Assembly (NCBI RefSeq): GCF_014467235.1 | Contig: NZ_NKHP01000002.1 | Coordinates: forward strand, 62,402-116,124 | Length of the DNA: 53,723 bases | DNA from: Xenorhabdus indica | GTDB lineage: Bacteria; Pseudomonadota; Gammaproteobacteria; Enterobacterales; Enterobacteriaceae | Reading direction: 5' to 3' | Shown here: positions 44,097 to 53,472 of the stretch, in pieces | Layout: each line of letters starts with the position of its first letter | Numbering within the stretch: the stretch's first letter is position 1 | Notes under the pieces: generated by a model | Told to the model about the DNA's origin: nothing | The model's input: only the letters and a program-made list of their open reading frames with translations | The model's database searches: none | Position numbers and translations under genes: made by a program

Positions 44097-46304
44097 TTAT
44101 TGTTTTTGTTCCTCTAGGCCTCGGTTTTTCAGCATATGCTTAATACTCGGTGGCTTACCGCGCCAGTCGATATACAGTTTTTCCAAGTCTTCACTATTAC
44201 CACGTGACAACACTTTATCGCGGAAACGTTGGCCATTCTCTGCCGTCAGACCGCCGTGTTCGGTAAACCAGGCAAAAGCATCATCTGCCAGCATTTCTGT
44301 CCACAGATAAGCATAATAACCGGCAGAATAACCGCCACCCCAAATGTGGCTGAAGTAGCTGGAACGATAGCGCGGCGGTACGTAGCTGAGATAGATGTTG
44401 TCTTGTTGCAGGGACTCGGCTTCAAACTTATCCACGTCCTGCTGTGGTTGAGCCGCGGTCAGCATATGCCAGTGCATATCCAGCAACGCGGCTGACAGAA
44501 GTTCGGTCATGCTATAACCTTTGTTGAATTTGTCAGCTTTATTGATTTTATCCACCAACGTCTGTGGCATTGCTTCACCGGTTTGGTAATGCTTGGCATA
44601 GTGGGCAAACACTTTTGGATCACGCGCCCAATACTCATTAAATTGTGATGGAAATTCCACAAAATCACGGGCGGTGTTGGTGCCGGACAGGCTCGGATAT
44701 TCCTGATCGGCAAACATTCCGTGCAAGGCATGCCCAAACTCATGGAATATTGTGATCACGTCATCATACGACAATAGCGCTGGTTGGCCCGGTGCTGGTT
44801 TAGTAAAGTTGGCGACGTTGTAAATTACCGGCTTGGTTCCGATGAGCTTTGACTGATCGACAAAATTACTCATCCAGGCCCCACCGTTTTTGTTGTCGCG
44901 CTTAAAGTAATCGGCATAAAACAACGCCAATGGCTTCTTGTCTTTATCGAAAACTTCATACACGCGGACGTCGGGTTGATAAACTGGGATGTCTTTGCGC
45001 TCTTTAAAAGTAAGGCCATACAGCAGATTGGCGGCATAGAATACGCCATTATTCAGAACGTTATTCAACTCGAAATATGGCTTAATCTGTGATTCATCCA
45101 AATCATATTTTGCTTTGCGTACCTGTTCGGCATAAAACGGCCAGTCCCAGGCCTCCAGCTTGAAGCCTCCTTTTTGCTGATCAATCACCGCCTGAATGTC
45201 TTTGGCTTCGCGCTCAGCGCGTGCAGTGGCCGCTGGTACAATATCACGCAAAAATTTCAATGCGGCTTTAGGCGTTTTGGCCATCTGATTTTGCAGTTTC
45301 CACGATGCATAATCCGGGAAGCCTAGCAGCTTAGCTTGTTCAGCACGGATCTTCGCTAACCGGGCCAGGGTTTGACGCGTATCATTATCGTCACCTTTTT
45401 CAGCTCGCGTCCACGAGGCCTCAAATAACGCTTTACGCGTCCCACGATCTTTCAGGCTTTGCAGACTCGGCTGTTGGGTCGTGTTTTGCAATACCAACAA
45501 CCATTGTTTATCTAGGTTACGCTCACTGGCAGCCTGCGCAGCTGCGGCAATTTCACCCTCGGACAGCCCGTCCAGGCTGGCTTTATCTTGAATCGCCAGC
45601 GCACCATTTTGGGTTGCCGCCAGCAGTTTGTTAGTAAACTGGGTACTGAGTGTTGCTGCTTCCTGGTTCAACGCCTTTAACTTTGTTTTATCTGCATCAG
45701 ATAAGTTGGCTCCCGCTAACTCGAAGTTTTGATAAGTCACTTCCACCAATCGGCGCGATTCTGGATCCAGATTCAACGTTTCGCGCTGCTGGTAAATGGT
45801 TTTGATACGGTTGAACAATTTACTGTTCAGCATAATTTCATCATTCATTGCTGCCAGTTTTGGTGAAGTTTCTTCATTCAGTTTTTGTAGCCTGCCAGTG
45901 GTATTAGCCGACGTCATTGCCCCAAATACGTTCATCACCCGTGTTAACATTGCCCCCGATTTCTCCAGCGCGACAAATGTATTTTTAAAACTAGGTGCAG
46001 CGGGGTTATTGGCGATCTTCTCTACCTCCTTCAGTTTCTGTTTAATACCGGCCGCAATTGCGGGGGCATAGTCTGTTTCTTTTATCTTATTGAACGGAGG
46101 AGCCTGGAACGGTAGTACACTTGGAGAGAAGAAAGGATTTTTGTTCTTCTTGTATTGTTGTTGATTCGCTTCATCGGTCACACTCACCTCCTTTACTTGG
46201 TCACTTGATACGTTCGTGTGGTCAGATCCCAGTTTATTTTCTTCGGCCTGCGCCTGACTGCCTAGTGCCAAGCCAATAGCTAGTACTAAAGTGGATAAAC
46301 GCAT
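44097..46304 (-). CDS. dcp: Exported M3 family peptidyl-dipeptidase (Dcp type)
   Basis: The 735-residue product is a zinc metallopeptidase of family M3. The metal site is TIFHEFGHALHGMF, with downstream SGTNTARDFVEFPSQ providing the third ligand region. Near the C-terminus are SYFSHIWGGGYSAGYYAYLW and YIDWRGKPPS, typical of Dcp. Unlike a plain cytosolic Dcp it begins with a clear signal peptide, MRLSTLVLAIGLALGSQAQA, so it should act in the periplasm. An ATG 18 bases upstream is in frame, but it spans the GGAGGAG ribosome site of the chosen start (46304). The gene is inserted between nudC and hemE. The symbol is by family; it could equally be a Dcp paralogue. Confidence 0.9.
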   Translation of the reverse strand: MRLSTLVLAIGLALGSQAQAEENKLGSDHTNVSSDQVKEVSVTDEANQQQYKKNKNPFFSPSVLPFQAPPFNKIKETDYAPAIAAGIKQKLKEVEKIANNPAAPSFKNTFVALEKSGAMLTRVMNVFGAMTSANTTGRLQKLNEETSPKLAAMNDEIMLNSKLFNRIKTIYQQRETLNLDPESRRLVEVTYQNFELAGANLSDADKTKLKALNQEAATLSTQFTNKLLAATQNGALAIQDKASLDGLSEGEIAAAAQAASERNLDKQWLLVLQNTTQQPSLQSLKDRGTRKALFEASWTRAEKGDDNDTRQTLARLAKIRAEQAKLLGFPDYASWKLQNQMAKTPKAALKFLRDIVPAATARAEREAKDIQAVIDQQKGGFKLEAWDWPFYAEQVRKAKYDLDESQIKPYFELNNVLNNGVFYAANLLYGLTFKERKDIPVYQPDVRVYEVFDKDKKPLALFYADYFKRDNKNGGAWMSNFVDQSKLIGTKPVIYNVANFTKPAPGQPALLSYDDVITIFHEFGHALHGMFADQEYPSLSGTNTARDFVEFPSQFNEYWARDPKVFAHYAKHYQTGEAMPQTLVDKINKADKFNKGYSMTELLSAALLDMHWHMLTAAQPQQDVDKFEAESLQQDNIYLSYVPPRYRSSYFSHIWGGGYSAGYYAYLWTEMLADDAFAWFTEHGGLTAENGQRFRDKVLSRGNSEDLEKLYIDWRGKPPSIKHMLKNRGLEEQKQ

Positions 46305-46493
46305 TAGTCTAAACTCCTCCATGTAAATAGGTTATTTATCAATGAAATGACTTCATAGGCGCTTTGACACAGTTAATTAACTAACTAAACAATTAACTAA
46401 CGTAAACCAATTCGTCCAATGATTAACTGAAGAGCGCAAACAATGAAGGGTTATGGCAACACGAGAAACGGTATTGCCTCCATGCAACATGGG

Positions 46494-46511
46494 TGTTACA
46501 TGAATGTAACA
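46494..46511. promoter_or_regulatory. Perfect 8-2-8 palindrome, possible operator
   Basis: TGTTACAT-GA-ATGTAACA is a perfect inverted repeat in the dcp-hemE spacer. Its size and symmetry fit a dimeric repressor site; the regulator is unknown. In the same spacer AATTAACTAAC is repeated at 46375-46385 and 46391-46401. Nearer hemE, GTTATCAT (about 46662-46669) may be a -10 region, without a convincing -35. Confidence 0.5.
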
Positions 46512-46706
46512 TAATGAGAGCGATGGGTCGGTGTGCATAGTTCTTGTTCCGGGTTTTGTGACTCTGCACATAAATTTTTTTTATCTGGTGACGTTTGTTT
46601 TGGGGAATTGGTGCTTGAACGTTTATTTATTGTAGTCAAGACGGAAGTTCGGCTTCTGACGTGTTATCATGCGCGCGCTTTTTGTCGATAATCAAGGGAG
46701 CTTGTC

Positions 46707-47771
46707 ATGAATGAGTTGAAAAACGACCGCTATCTGCGCGCCTTATTACGTCAGCCTGTTGATATTACACCCGTATGGATGATGCGTCAGGCAGGACGCT
46801 ATTTACCTGAATATAAAGCCACGCGTCAGGAGGCGGGGGATTTCATCTCGTTATGCAAAAATACTGAATTGGCTTGCGAAGTTACGCTCCAGCCCCTGCA
46901 ACGTTTTCCATTGGATGCGGCGATTCTGTTTTCTGATATTTTGACGATCCCTGATGCAATGGGATTGGGGCTTTATTTTGAAGCAGGTGAAGGGCCGCGT
47001 TTTCAATTTCCGATCCTTAATCGTGCTAATGTGGCAAAGTTATCTGTCCCCGATCCAGAGATGGAGTTGGGTTATGTGATGGATGCTGTTAGAGCGATCC
47101 GCAAAGCACTAGCAGGGCAAGTTCCTCTGATCGGTTTTTCTGGCAGTCCGTGGACATTGGCGACTTATATGGTCGAAGGGGGAAGCAGTAAGGCATTTAC
47201 TAAGATCAAAGCCATGATGTATGCTGAGCCCGCGACATTGCATCTACTGCTGGATAAATTGGCAAACAGCGTTATTCTATATCTAAACGCGCAAATTAAA
47301 GCTGGTGCTCAATCTGTCATGATTTTCGATACTTGGGGCGGTGTGTTATCTCAGCGTGATTATCAGGAATTTTCGTTGCAATATATGCATAAAATTGTCG
47401 ATGGATTAATCCGTGAACATGAAGGCCGCCGTGTACCTGTGACTCTGTTTACAAAAGGCGGCGGGCAGTGGCTTGAGGCGATAGCTGCAACAGGTTGTGA
47501 TGCCCTTGGGCTGGATTGGACAACGAATATTGCTGACGCCCGCCGCCGTGTCGGGGATAAAGTTGCTTTACAAGGTAACATGGACCCATCCATGCTGTAT
47601 GCCGCGCCAGCGCGAATTGAACAAGAAGTTTCGACGATCCTACAGGACTTTGGTGCAGGCAGCGGGCACGTTTTCAATCTGGGGCATGGTATCCATCAGG
47701 ATATTCCGCCAGAACATGCAGGGGCTTTTGTCGAAGCAGTGCACAGACTTTCAGTAAAATATCATCAATAG
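46707..47771 (+). CDS. hemE: Uroporphyrinogen decarboxylase
   Basis: HemE decarboxylates the four acetate side chains of uroporphyrinogen III to give coproporphyrinogen III in heme synthesis. The product is 354 residues, the E. coli length. The N-terminal signature is [15 protein letters not shown]; the substrate-site [32 protein letters not shown] and FNLGHGI are also present. AAGGGAGC precedes the ATG. nfi follows after three bases. Confidence 0.98.
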   Translation: MNELKNDRYLRALLRQPVDITPVWMMRQAGRYLPEYKATRQEAGDFISLCKNTELACEVTLQPLQRFPLDAAILFSDILTIPDAMGLGLYFEAGEGPRFQFPILNRANVAKLSVPDPEMELGYVMDAVRAIRKALAGQVPLIGFSGSPWTLATYMVEGGSSKAFTKIKAMMYAEPATLHLLLDKLANSVILYLNAQIKAGAQSVMIFDTWGGVLSQRDYQEFSLQYMHKIVDGLIREHEGRRVPVTLFTKGGGQWLEAIAATGCDALGLDWTTNIADARRRVGDKVALQGNMDPSMLYAAPARIEQEVSTILQDFGAGSGHVFNLGHGIHQDIPPEHAGAFVEAVHRLSVKYHQ

Positions 47772-47774
47772 CCT

Positions 47775-48452
47775 ATGATTGATACGAAGGCATTACGTCA
47801 GGAACAGATAGAAAAAGCACGACAGGTTATCCGCCATGATGCTTTTTCTGCGTCTTTTGTACCGGAGTTCATTGCGGGCGCGGATGTTGGATTTGAAGAA
47901 AACGGTACGATAACCCGTGCTGCCATTGCTATCTTGCATTATCCCACCCTTAAACTGGTAGAATACCAAATCGCGAGGGTGGATACTGTACTCCCCTATA
48001 TTCCCGGTTTACTCTCATTTCGTGAATATCCGGCATTGCTCGCAGCATGGAATAAGCTAAATCTACGACCCAATCTGGTGATGGTTGATGGTCAGGGTAT
48101 TGCCCATCCGAGACGCTTGGGGGTTGCCAGCCATTTTGGCTTGCTGGTGGATGTTCCGACAATCGGGATAGCTAAAAGTCGCTTATGTGGTGAGCATGAG
48201 CCTGTGGGCGAGGCATTGGGTAGTAGTCAGCCATTGATCGATCATGGTGAACAGATTGGTCTCGTATGGCGGAGTAAAAAAAGATGTAATCCACTCTATA
48301 TTTCCATCGGTCATAAGATCAGTATTGAGAGTGCTATCTATTGGATTGAACATTGTATGAAAGGATATAAATTGCCTGAACCGACCCGTTGGGCTGATGG
48401 AATTGCCTCAAATAGACCGTTTTTTAAGCAAACAATGCAGAAAAATCTATAA
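47775..48452 (+). CDS. nfi: Endonuclease V (deoxyinosine 3'-endonuclease)
   Basis: Nfi cuts DNA near deoxyinosine and other damaged bases to start repair. The 225-residue product has the catalytic region GADVGFEE, the wedge [19 protein letters not shown] (with the active-site Glu), and [20 protein letters not shown] with the second active Asp. The C-terminal [12 protein letters not shown] is also conserved. It is three bases from hemE and probably co-transcribed. Confidence 0.97.
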   Translation: MIDTKALRQEQIEKARQVIRHDAFSASFVPEFIAGADVGFEENGTITRAAIAILHYPTLKLVEYQIARVDTVLPYIPGLLSFREYPALLAAWNKLNLRPNLVMVDGQGIAHPRRLGVASHFGLLVDVPTIGIAKSRLCGEHEPVGEALGSSQPLIDHGEQIGLVWRSKKRCNPLYISIGHKISIESAIYWIEHCMKGYKLPEPTRWADGIASNRPFFKQTMQKNL

Positions 48453-48528
48453 TTGAGGCGGAAATATGTGGATATTCTTGATTTTCAGGTAAACTTCGAC
48501 GCAAATTAAGCATCATGAGTAACAGCTA

Positions 48529-49116
48529 ATGTTAAGAAACCCGATCCACCTGAGGTTGGAGAAACTTGAAAGTTGGCAACATTTGACTTTTATGGCTAGT
48601 CTATGTGAGCGGATGCATCCAAACTATCGAGCGTTTTGTTGCCAGACTGAGTTTGTAGATCCTGCGCAATATCGTCGCATTCTCGATCTGGTTTGGGAGA
48701 CATTAGTTGTCAAAGATGTAAAAGTAAATTTTGATAACCAACTGGAAAAACTGGAAGCCATTATCCCATCAGCAGATAGCTATGATATTTATGGTGTGTA
48801 TCCAGCAATTGATGCGTGTATTGCATTAGGTGAAGTCATTCATTCGCGTTTGAGTGGTTCAACGTTAGAGCATGCAATAGCCGTCAGTGAAATATCCATC
48901 CGAACTGTCGCCATGCTGGAAATGACCCAAGTTGGTAAAGAAATGACAGAGGATGAATTAAAGGCATTGCCTGCCATTGAAGAAGAATGGGATATTCAAT
49001 GGGAGATTTACCGTTTATTGGCGAACTGCGAAGAACGGGACATAGAATTAATTAAAGGATTAAAGGCTGATCTCCGTGAGTGCGGGGTCAGCAATATCGG
49101 CATAAACTTGGAGTGA
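48529..49116 (+). CDS. yjaG: DUF416 family protein YjaG
   Basis: The 195-residue cytoplasmic protein belongs to DUF416, which has no established function. It starts MLRNPIHLRLEKLESWQHLT and has FMASLCERMHPNYRAFC and SYDIYGVYPAIDACIALGE. The position between nfi and hupA is the same as in E. coli. It is rich in helix-forming residues and lacks membrane segments. Confidence 0.93.
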   Translation: MLRNPIHLRLEKLESWQHLTFMASLCERMHPNYRAFCCQTEFVDPAQYRRILDLVWETLVVKDVKVNFDNQLEKLEAIIPSADSYDIYGVYPAIDACIALGEVIHSRLSGSTLEHAIAVSEISIRTVAMLEMTQVGKEMTEDELKALPAIEEEWDIQWEIYRLLANCEERDIELIKGLKADLRECGVSNIGINLE

Positions 49117-49172
49117 TAAGTCATAAAACGTGACTTAGTGCTTGAATTGCCGGATTTAAAGACTTCACATTT

Positions 49173-49199
49173 GCCCTCACTCTGTTCTACATTGAGGGC
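49173..49199 (+). other. Stem-loop in the yjaG-hupA spacer
   Basis: GCCCTCA (49173-49179) and TGAGGGC (49193-49199) form a perfect 7-bp stem with a 13-base loop. No T run follows; it may help end yjaG transcription or lie in the hupA leader. Confidence 0.4.
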
Positions 49200-49303
49200 G
49201 AAAAGAAGTGGCTATCGGTGCGTGTATGCAGGGGTGCTGTCAAATCGGCATATCCGTCGCACTCGATGCTTTGCAAACGATAAACACACTGTAAGGATAA
49301 TCT

Positions 49304-49576
49304 ATGAATAAGACTGAATTAGTTGATGCAATCGCAGCAGGTGCTGATCTGACCAAAACTCAGGCTAAAGCTGCCCTGGAATCAACTTTGAATGCAATCA
49401 CTGAATCTCTGAAAAACGGTGATGCAGTGCAACTGGTTGGCTTTGGTACTTTCAAAGTTAATCATCGTGCAGAGCGCACTGGTCGTAACCCACAGACTGG
49501 TAAAGAAATCAAAATTGCAGCAGCAAACGTACCTGCTTTCTCTGCTGGTAAAGCACTAAAAGACGCAGTTAAGTAA
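49304..49576 (+). CDS. hupA: DNA-binding protein HU-alpha
   Basis: HU is the dimeric histone-like protein that bends and compacts DNA. The product is 90 residues, as in E. coli, starting [20 protein letters not shown]. The DNA-gripping arm has the signature [20 protein letters not shown], and the protein ends ALKDAVK. TAAGGATAATCT precedes the ATG. It is followed directly by yjaH. Confidence 0.98.
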   Translation: MNKTELVDAIAAGADLTKTQAKAALESTLNAITESLKNGDAVQLVGFGTFKVNHRAERTGRNPQTGKEIKIAAANVPAFSAGKALKDAVK

Positions 49577-49581
49577 TCGTA

Positions 49582-50280
49582 TTGCGAAAAAAGAAGAGAG
49601 AGGGGAATTCAACGCCCCTTTTGTTGACGCTACAGGGGCTGCTAGCATTGGGGGTTATCTCATTGCTCAGCGCCTGTTCAGTCCAACCAAAAACTCCAAT
49701 TTTCAGCGCCAGTGGTTTCATTACCGATGGTGGCGTTATCCGCTTATGGCGCTTGAATGATCAAAATAGTAAACCTCAAGTTATTATGAGTGTTTACAGC
49801 CCCTATCATCATAAAAATACCACTGTCTCTTTCTATGAATACCGCCGGGGGAATTTGTGGCAAGTGCGTCGTAATGTACTCAACAACTATCCGGTAGAAG
49901 AGATTTTGCGGTTAGATAGAGAGGACAATGTTATTTTTATGCAAAGTCAGTTCGATGGCCGACGTGAACAACTCTCCAATGATGACATTATTAGCTTGCA
50001 GTTTGATGCTAAACGGACAAAGGAAATCAGCAATGCTTTAATTGCAGGAGCAGTTAAACTGGTTCAGGGACATTGGCAGAATGGTGAAGTGACTACTTGT
50101 GCGGGGAAAAAAGTATTTATTGAGTTTGAGCCTCAGGATCGGGTATGGCTCGAAGAAAGGCACAAGAATAGTTATGGTACACTCACAATTGCATGGTTGG
50201 AAGCCCCGGCAGGGAGGCAGTTATTACTGGTTGCCAATGATGATTTTTGTCGCTGGGAGCCGACGAAAGATAAGTTGTAA
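49582..50280 (+). CDS. yjaH: DUF1481 lipoprotein YjaH
   Basis: The protein of up to 232 residues has a lipoprotein signal with lipobox LSAC (ISLLSACS), so it should be anchored in a membrane facing the periplasm. The mature part matches E. coli YjaH in FSASGF, QLSNDDI and the C-terminal AWLEAPAGRQLLLVANDDFC. Function is unknown. There is no in-frame ATG before the lipobox; the longest start is TTG at 49582, five bases after hupA, giving a basic N-terminus (RKKKRE). A later TTG at 49621 would lack that charge. The true start is uncertain. Confidence 0.85.
   Translation: MRKKKREGNSTPLLLTLQGLLALGVISLLSACSVQPKTPIFSASGFITDGGVIRLWRLNDQNSKPQVIMSVYSPYHHKNTTVSFYEYRRGNLWQVRRNVLNNYPVEEILRLDREDNVIFMQSQFDGRREQLSNDDIISLQFDAKRTKEISNALIAGAVKLVQGHWQNGEVTTCAGKKVFIEFEPQDRVWLEERHKNSYGTLTIAWLEAPAGRQLLLVANDDFCRWEPTKDKL
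49599..49625 (+). terminator. Weak hupA terminator inside the yjaH 5' region
   Basis: AGGGG (49601-49605) pairs with CCCCT (49615-49619), with wobble and A-T extensions, followed by TTTTGTT. If yjaH starts at 49582, this hairpin lies within its coding sequence. Confidence 0.5.
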
Positions 50281-50316
50281 GTCTGTATTTTCGCCAGCCC
50301 TTTATTTCCGATTATT

Positions 50317-51615
50317 TTATTTCAGACGCGCAATGGCACGATAACCAATGTCTTTCCGATAAAAACAACCTTCCCAGTTAATCTTTTCAGCTTTCAAGTA
50401 AGCCTTTTTTTGTGCTTCTGCAATATTGCCACCTAATGCCGTAACACATAAAACACGGCCACCTGCGGTTACTATCTCTGTATCCTTGAGCGCTGTTCCC
50501 GCGTGGAAAACTTTTTCATCAGATTGAGTTTCGTTGAATAGTGCTTCTTGATTCAGGCCAGTGATCACATCACCTTTGGTATAATCAGCCGGATAGCCAT
50601 TTGCCGCTAACACTACACCCAGTGCAGAGCGGGCATCCCAGTCGGATGTTTTGCCATCTAACTGGCCTTTTGCTCCAGCGAGACAGAGTTCAACCAAATC
50701 AGAGCGCAAACGCATCATAATTGGTTGGGTTTCAGGATCACCAAAACGGCAGTTAAATTCGATAACTTTCGGCTCACCTTGTTTATCAATCATCAAACCT
50801 GCATAGAGAAAGCCGACATAGGTATGTCCTTCTGCAGCCATACCTTCAATTGTCGGGTAAATGATTTTCTCCATCACACGCTGGTGGATCTCATTATTTA
50901 TAACTGGTGCTGGAGAGTATGCGCCCATTCCGCCAGTATTTGGCCCTGTATCTCCATCACCGACCCGTTTGTGATCCTGGCTGGTTGCCATGGGAACCAC
51001 ATTTTTACCATCTGCCATGACAATAAAACTGGCCTCTTCTCCGTCCAGAAATTCTTCAATGACAATACGGTGCCCTGCGTCACCAAATGCATTGCCCGCC
51101 AACATATCTTTAACAGCGTTTTGAGCCTCTTCCATCGTCATGGCGACAACTACTCCTTTACCTGCTGCCAGACCATCGGCCTTAATGACAATAGGTGCTC
51201 CCATTTTTTCCAGATAAGCGAGAGCGGGTGCAACTTCTGTGAAATTTTGGTAAGCCGCTGTTGGTATATGGTGACGTGCGAGAAAATCTTTGGAGAAAGC
51301 CTTAGAACCTTCCAGTTGGGCGGCCGCCTTAGTCGGGCCAAAGACTGTCAGCCCTGCCTGTTGAAAAGCATCAACCACACCGATAACCAGAGGGGCTTCT
51401 GGCCCTACAATAGTGAGAGCAATATTATGGCTTTGAGCAAAGGCCAATAAACCATCAATATCTGTTGCAGCAATATCTACATTCTTTAGATTCGTTTCCA
51501 ATGCTGTTCCAGCGTTACCCGGTGCGACATAAACTTGGCTTGCCAGCGGAGATTGAGCTGCTTTCCACGCCAGTGCATGTTCCCTCCCACCACTACCAAT
51601 AATCAGTATATTCAT
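50317..51615 (-). CDS. purD: Phosphoribosylamine-glycine ligase PurD
   Basis: PurD is the ATP-grasp enzyme that joins glycine to phosphoribosylamine in purine synthesis. The 432-residue product begins MNILIIGSGGREHALAWK and has VVGPEAPLVIGVVD-like TIVGPEAPLVIGVVDAFQQA, IKADGLAAGKGVVVA, SQDHKRVGDGDTGPNTGGMG and EFNCRFGDPETQ. It begins 30 bases after purH and is the second gene of purHD. Confidence 0.98.
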   Translation of the reverse strand: MNILIIGSGGREHALAWKAAQSPLASQVYVAPGNAGTALETNLKNVDIAATDIDGLLAFAQSHNIALTIVGPEAPLVIGVVDAFQQAGLTVFGPTKAAAQLEGSKAFSKDFLARHHIPTAAYQNFTEVAPALAYLEKMGAPIVIKADGLAAGKGVVVAMTMEEAQNAVKDMLAGNAFGDAGHRIVIEEFLDGEEASFIVMADGKNVVPMATSQDHKRVGDGDTGPNTGGMGAYSPAPVINNEIHQRVMEKIIYPTIEGMAAEGHTYVGFLYAGLMIDKQGEPKVIEFNCRFGDPETQPIMMRLRSDLVELCLAGAKGQLDGKTSDWDARSALGVVLAANGYPADYTKGDVITGLNQEALFNETQSDEKVFHAGTALKDTEIVTAGGRVLCVTALGGNIAEAQKKAYLKAEKINWEGCFYRKDIGYRAIARLK

Positions 51616-51645
51616 CAGGTTCTCCTATTATAAAGCTGAGATAGG

Positions 51646-53235
51646 TTAATGGCGGAAATGACGCATGCCGGTAAAAATCATGGCAATGCCATGCTCATCA
51701 GCAGCAGCAATCACTTCATCATCACGTATAGAGCCGCCTGGCTGGATCACACAACTCACTCCCACGGCTGCGGCAGCATCAATACCATCTCGGAACGGGA
51801 AAAAAGCATCAGAAGCCATAGCACATCCCTGAACTTCCAGCCCTTCATCGGCTGCCTTAATTCCTGCGATCTTAGCTGAATAAACACGGCTCATCTGGCC
51901 TGCACCAATACCGATTGTCATATTATCTTTGGCATAAACAATGGCATTGGATTTAACAAACTTAGCGACTTTCCAGCAGAATAGCGCATCCTGCATTTCT
52001 TGTTCTGTTGGTTGACGTTTAGAAACTACCTGTAATTGAGCTTTTGTTACCATACCTAAGTCACGCTCTTGTACCAATAAACCACCATTGACACGTTTGA
52101 AATCTAACCCGACAGCGGGTAAATACCATTCGCCACAGGACAGAACACGGATATTTTGTTTGGTTGCCAGAATGGGCAAGGCTGCTTCATGAATAGTAGG
52201 TGCAATGATGACTTCAACAAACTGGCGCTCAATGATGGTTCTGGCAGTATCTGCATCCAGTTCACGGTTAAAGGCAATAATTCCACCAAATGCGGAGGTA
52301 GGATCAGTTGTGAATGCTCGATCATAAGCTGTATGGATATCAGTTCCAATCGCAACGCCACAAGGATTGGCATGTTTGACAATTACGCAAGCAGGTTCGG
52401 AAAAGGTTTTCACACACTCCAGAGCGGCATCGGTATCTGCGATATTATTGTAAGAGAGCGCCTTGCCTTGTAATTGTGTGGCTGTAGCAATAGAAGCTTC
52501 TTCTATATTCTCTTCTATATAGAAAGCAGCATCCTGATGACTATTCTCACCATAACGCATATCTTGCTTCTTGATGAAGTTCAGATTTAGTGTACGAGGG
52601 AATTTACCTGACGGTTGATCGATTTCACCGTGATAAGCAGGAACCAGTTTGCCAAAGTAATTGGCGATCATGCTGTCATAAGCGGCTGTGTGTTCAAATG
52701 CTTTAATAGCCAGATCGAAGCGAGTTGATTGGGTCAGAGAATTCTGATGGTTATCCATTTCCTCTATAATCTTGTTGTAATCTTGGCTATTAACAACAAT
52801 AGCGACATCTTTATGGTTCTTGGCTGCGGAGCGAACCATGGTCGGGCCGCCAATATCGATATTCTCCACCGCATCTTCCAGAGAGCAATCCGGCTTCGCG
52901 ACAGTTTGCGCGAAAGGGTAAAGATTGACGACGACCATATTAATCGGCGCAATCTGATGTTGCGCCATCACTGCATCATCTTGCCCGCGTCGACCAAGAA
53001 TGCCGCCATGTACTTTAGGATGAAGTGTTTTCACTCGTCCATCCATCATTTCAGGAAAACCAGTATAGTCGGAAACTTCGGTAACATTCAGACCTGCTTC
53101 GGCCAGTAGATGTGCTGTTCCCCCTGTTGAAAGCAGTTCGACACCGCGATTGGATAAGGCTTTAGCAAATTCAACAATACCCGCTTTGTCAGAAACACTC
53201 AGCAGGGCACGATGGATTGGACGAAGCTGTTGCAT
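51646..53235 (-). CDS. purH: Bifunctional AICAR transformylase / IMP cyclohydrolase PurH
   Basis: PurH performs the last two steps of IMP synthesis. The product is 529 residues, as in E. coli. The N-terminal cyclohydrolase domain has [44 protein letters not shown]. The C-terminal transformylase has [22 protein letters not shown] and [18 protein letters not shown], ending FTGMRHFRH. An upstream in-frame ATG at 53265 adds ten residues and is not needed. The gene is under a PurR operator. Confidence 0.98.
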   Translation of the reverse strand: MQQLRPIHRALLSVSDKAGIVEFAKALSNRGVELLSTGGTAHLLAEAGLNVTEVSDYTGFPEMMDGRVKTLHPKVHGGILGRRGQDDAVMAQHQIAPINMVVVNLYPFAQTVAKPDCSLEDAVENIDIGGPTMVRSAAKNHKDVAIVVNSQDYNKIIEEMDNHQNSLTQSTRFDLAIKAFEHTAAYDSMIANYFGKLVPAYHGEIDQPSGKFPRTLNLNFIKKQDMRYGENSHQDAAFYIEENIEEASIATATQLQGKALSYNNIADTDAALECVKTFSEPACVIVKHANPCGVAIGTDIHTAYDRAFTTDPTSAFGGIIAFNRELDADTARTIIERQFVEVIIAPTIHEAALPILATKQNIRVLSCGEWYLPAVGLDFKRVNGGLLVQERDLGMVTKAQLQVVSKRQPTEQEMQDALFCWKVAKFVKSNAIVYAKDNMTIGIGAGQMSRVYSAKIAGIKAADEGLEVQGCAMASDAFFPFRDGIDAAAAVGVSCVIQPGGSIRDDEVIAAADEHGIAMIFTGMRHFRH

Positions 53236-53307
53236 TAGTGTGATCCCTTGGATTTCATCAAACAAGAATGTGTCATTAAAAAATTATGTGGTAATTTTTC
53301 TACTATG

Positions 53308-53329
53308 ATTGTAACGCAAACGTTTGCGT
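53308..53329 (-). promoter_or_regulatory. purHD promoter region with PurR operator
   Basis: ACGCAAACGTTTGCGT (53314-53329) is a perfect 16-bp palindrome and an exact PurR box. On the minus strand TACAAT (53313-53308) directly follows as a likely -10 element, so PurR with hypoxanthine or guanine would block polymerase at purHD. No good -35 is seen. Confidence 0.9.
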
Positions 53330-53416
53330 GATGCTCGATAAATTTTATCAAAATATCCACCTGTTAATAACTTGTGTGTAACTTCGTATAAGTCGGGATT
53401 TTGCTGTGTAATTCAG

Positions 53417-53472
53417 CAAATGATAATTTTTTTCAAAAAAACTATTGTCAGCGCCGGAAAACTCCCTATAAT
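53417..53472 (+). promoter_or_regulatory. rrn P1 promoter with UP element
   Basis: TTGTCA (53445-53450) and TATAAT (53467-53472) are 16 bases apart, with the GC-rich discriminator GCGC after the -10. An A/T-rich UP element fills 53417-53444. The segment closely resembles E. coli rrnB P1 (CTCCCTATAATGCGC). The short spacer and GC discriminator are the features that make rrn P1 responsive to ppGpp and initiating NTP. Confidence 0.93.

Noticed and set aside
46323..46706. Small gene in the dcp-hemE spacer (minus-strand frame at 46377-46571)
   Set aside because: No ribosome site, no recognisable domain and no start support; treated as non-coding.
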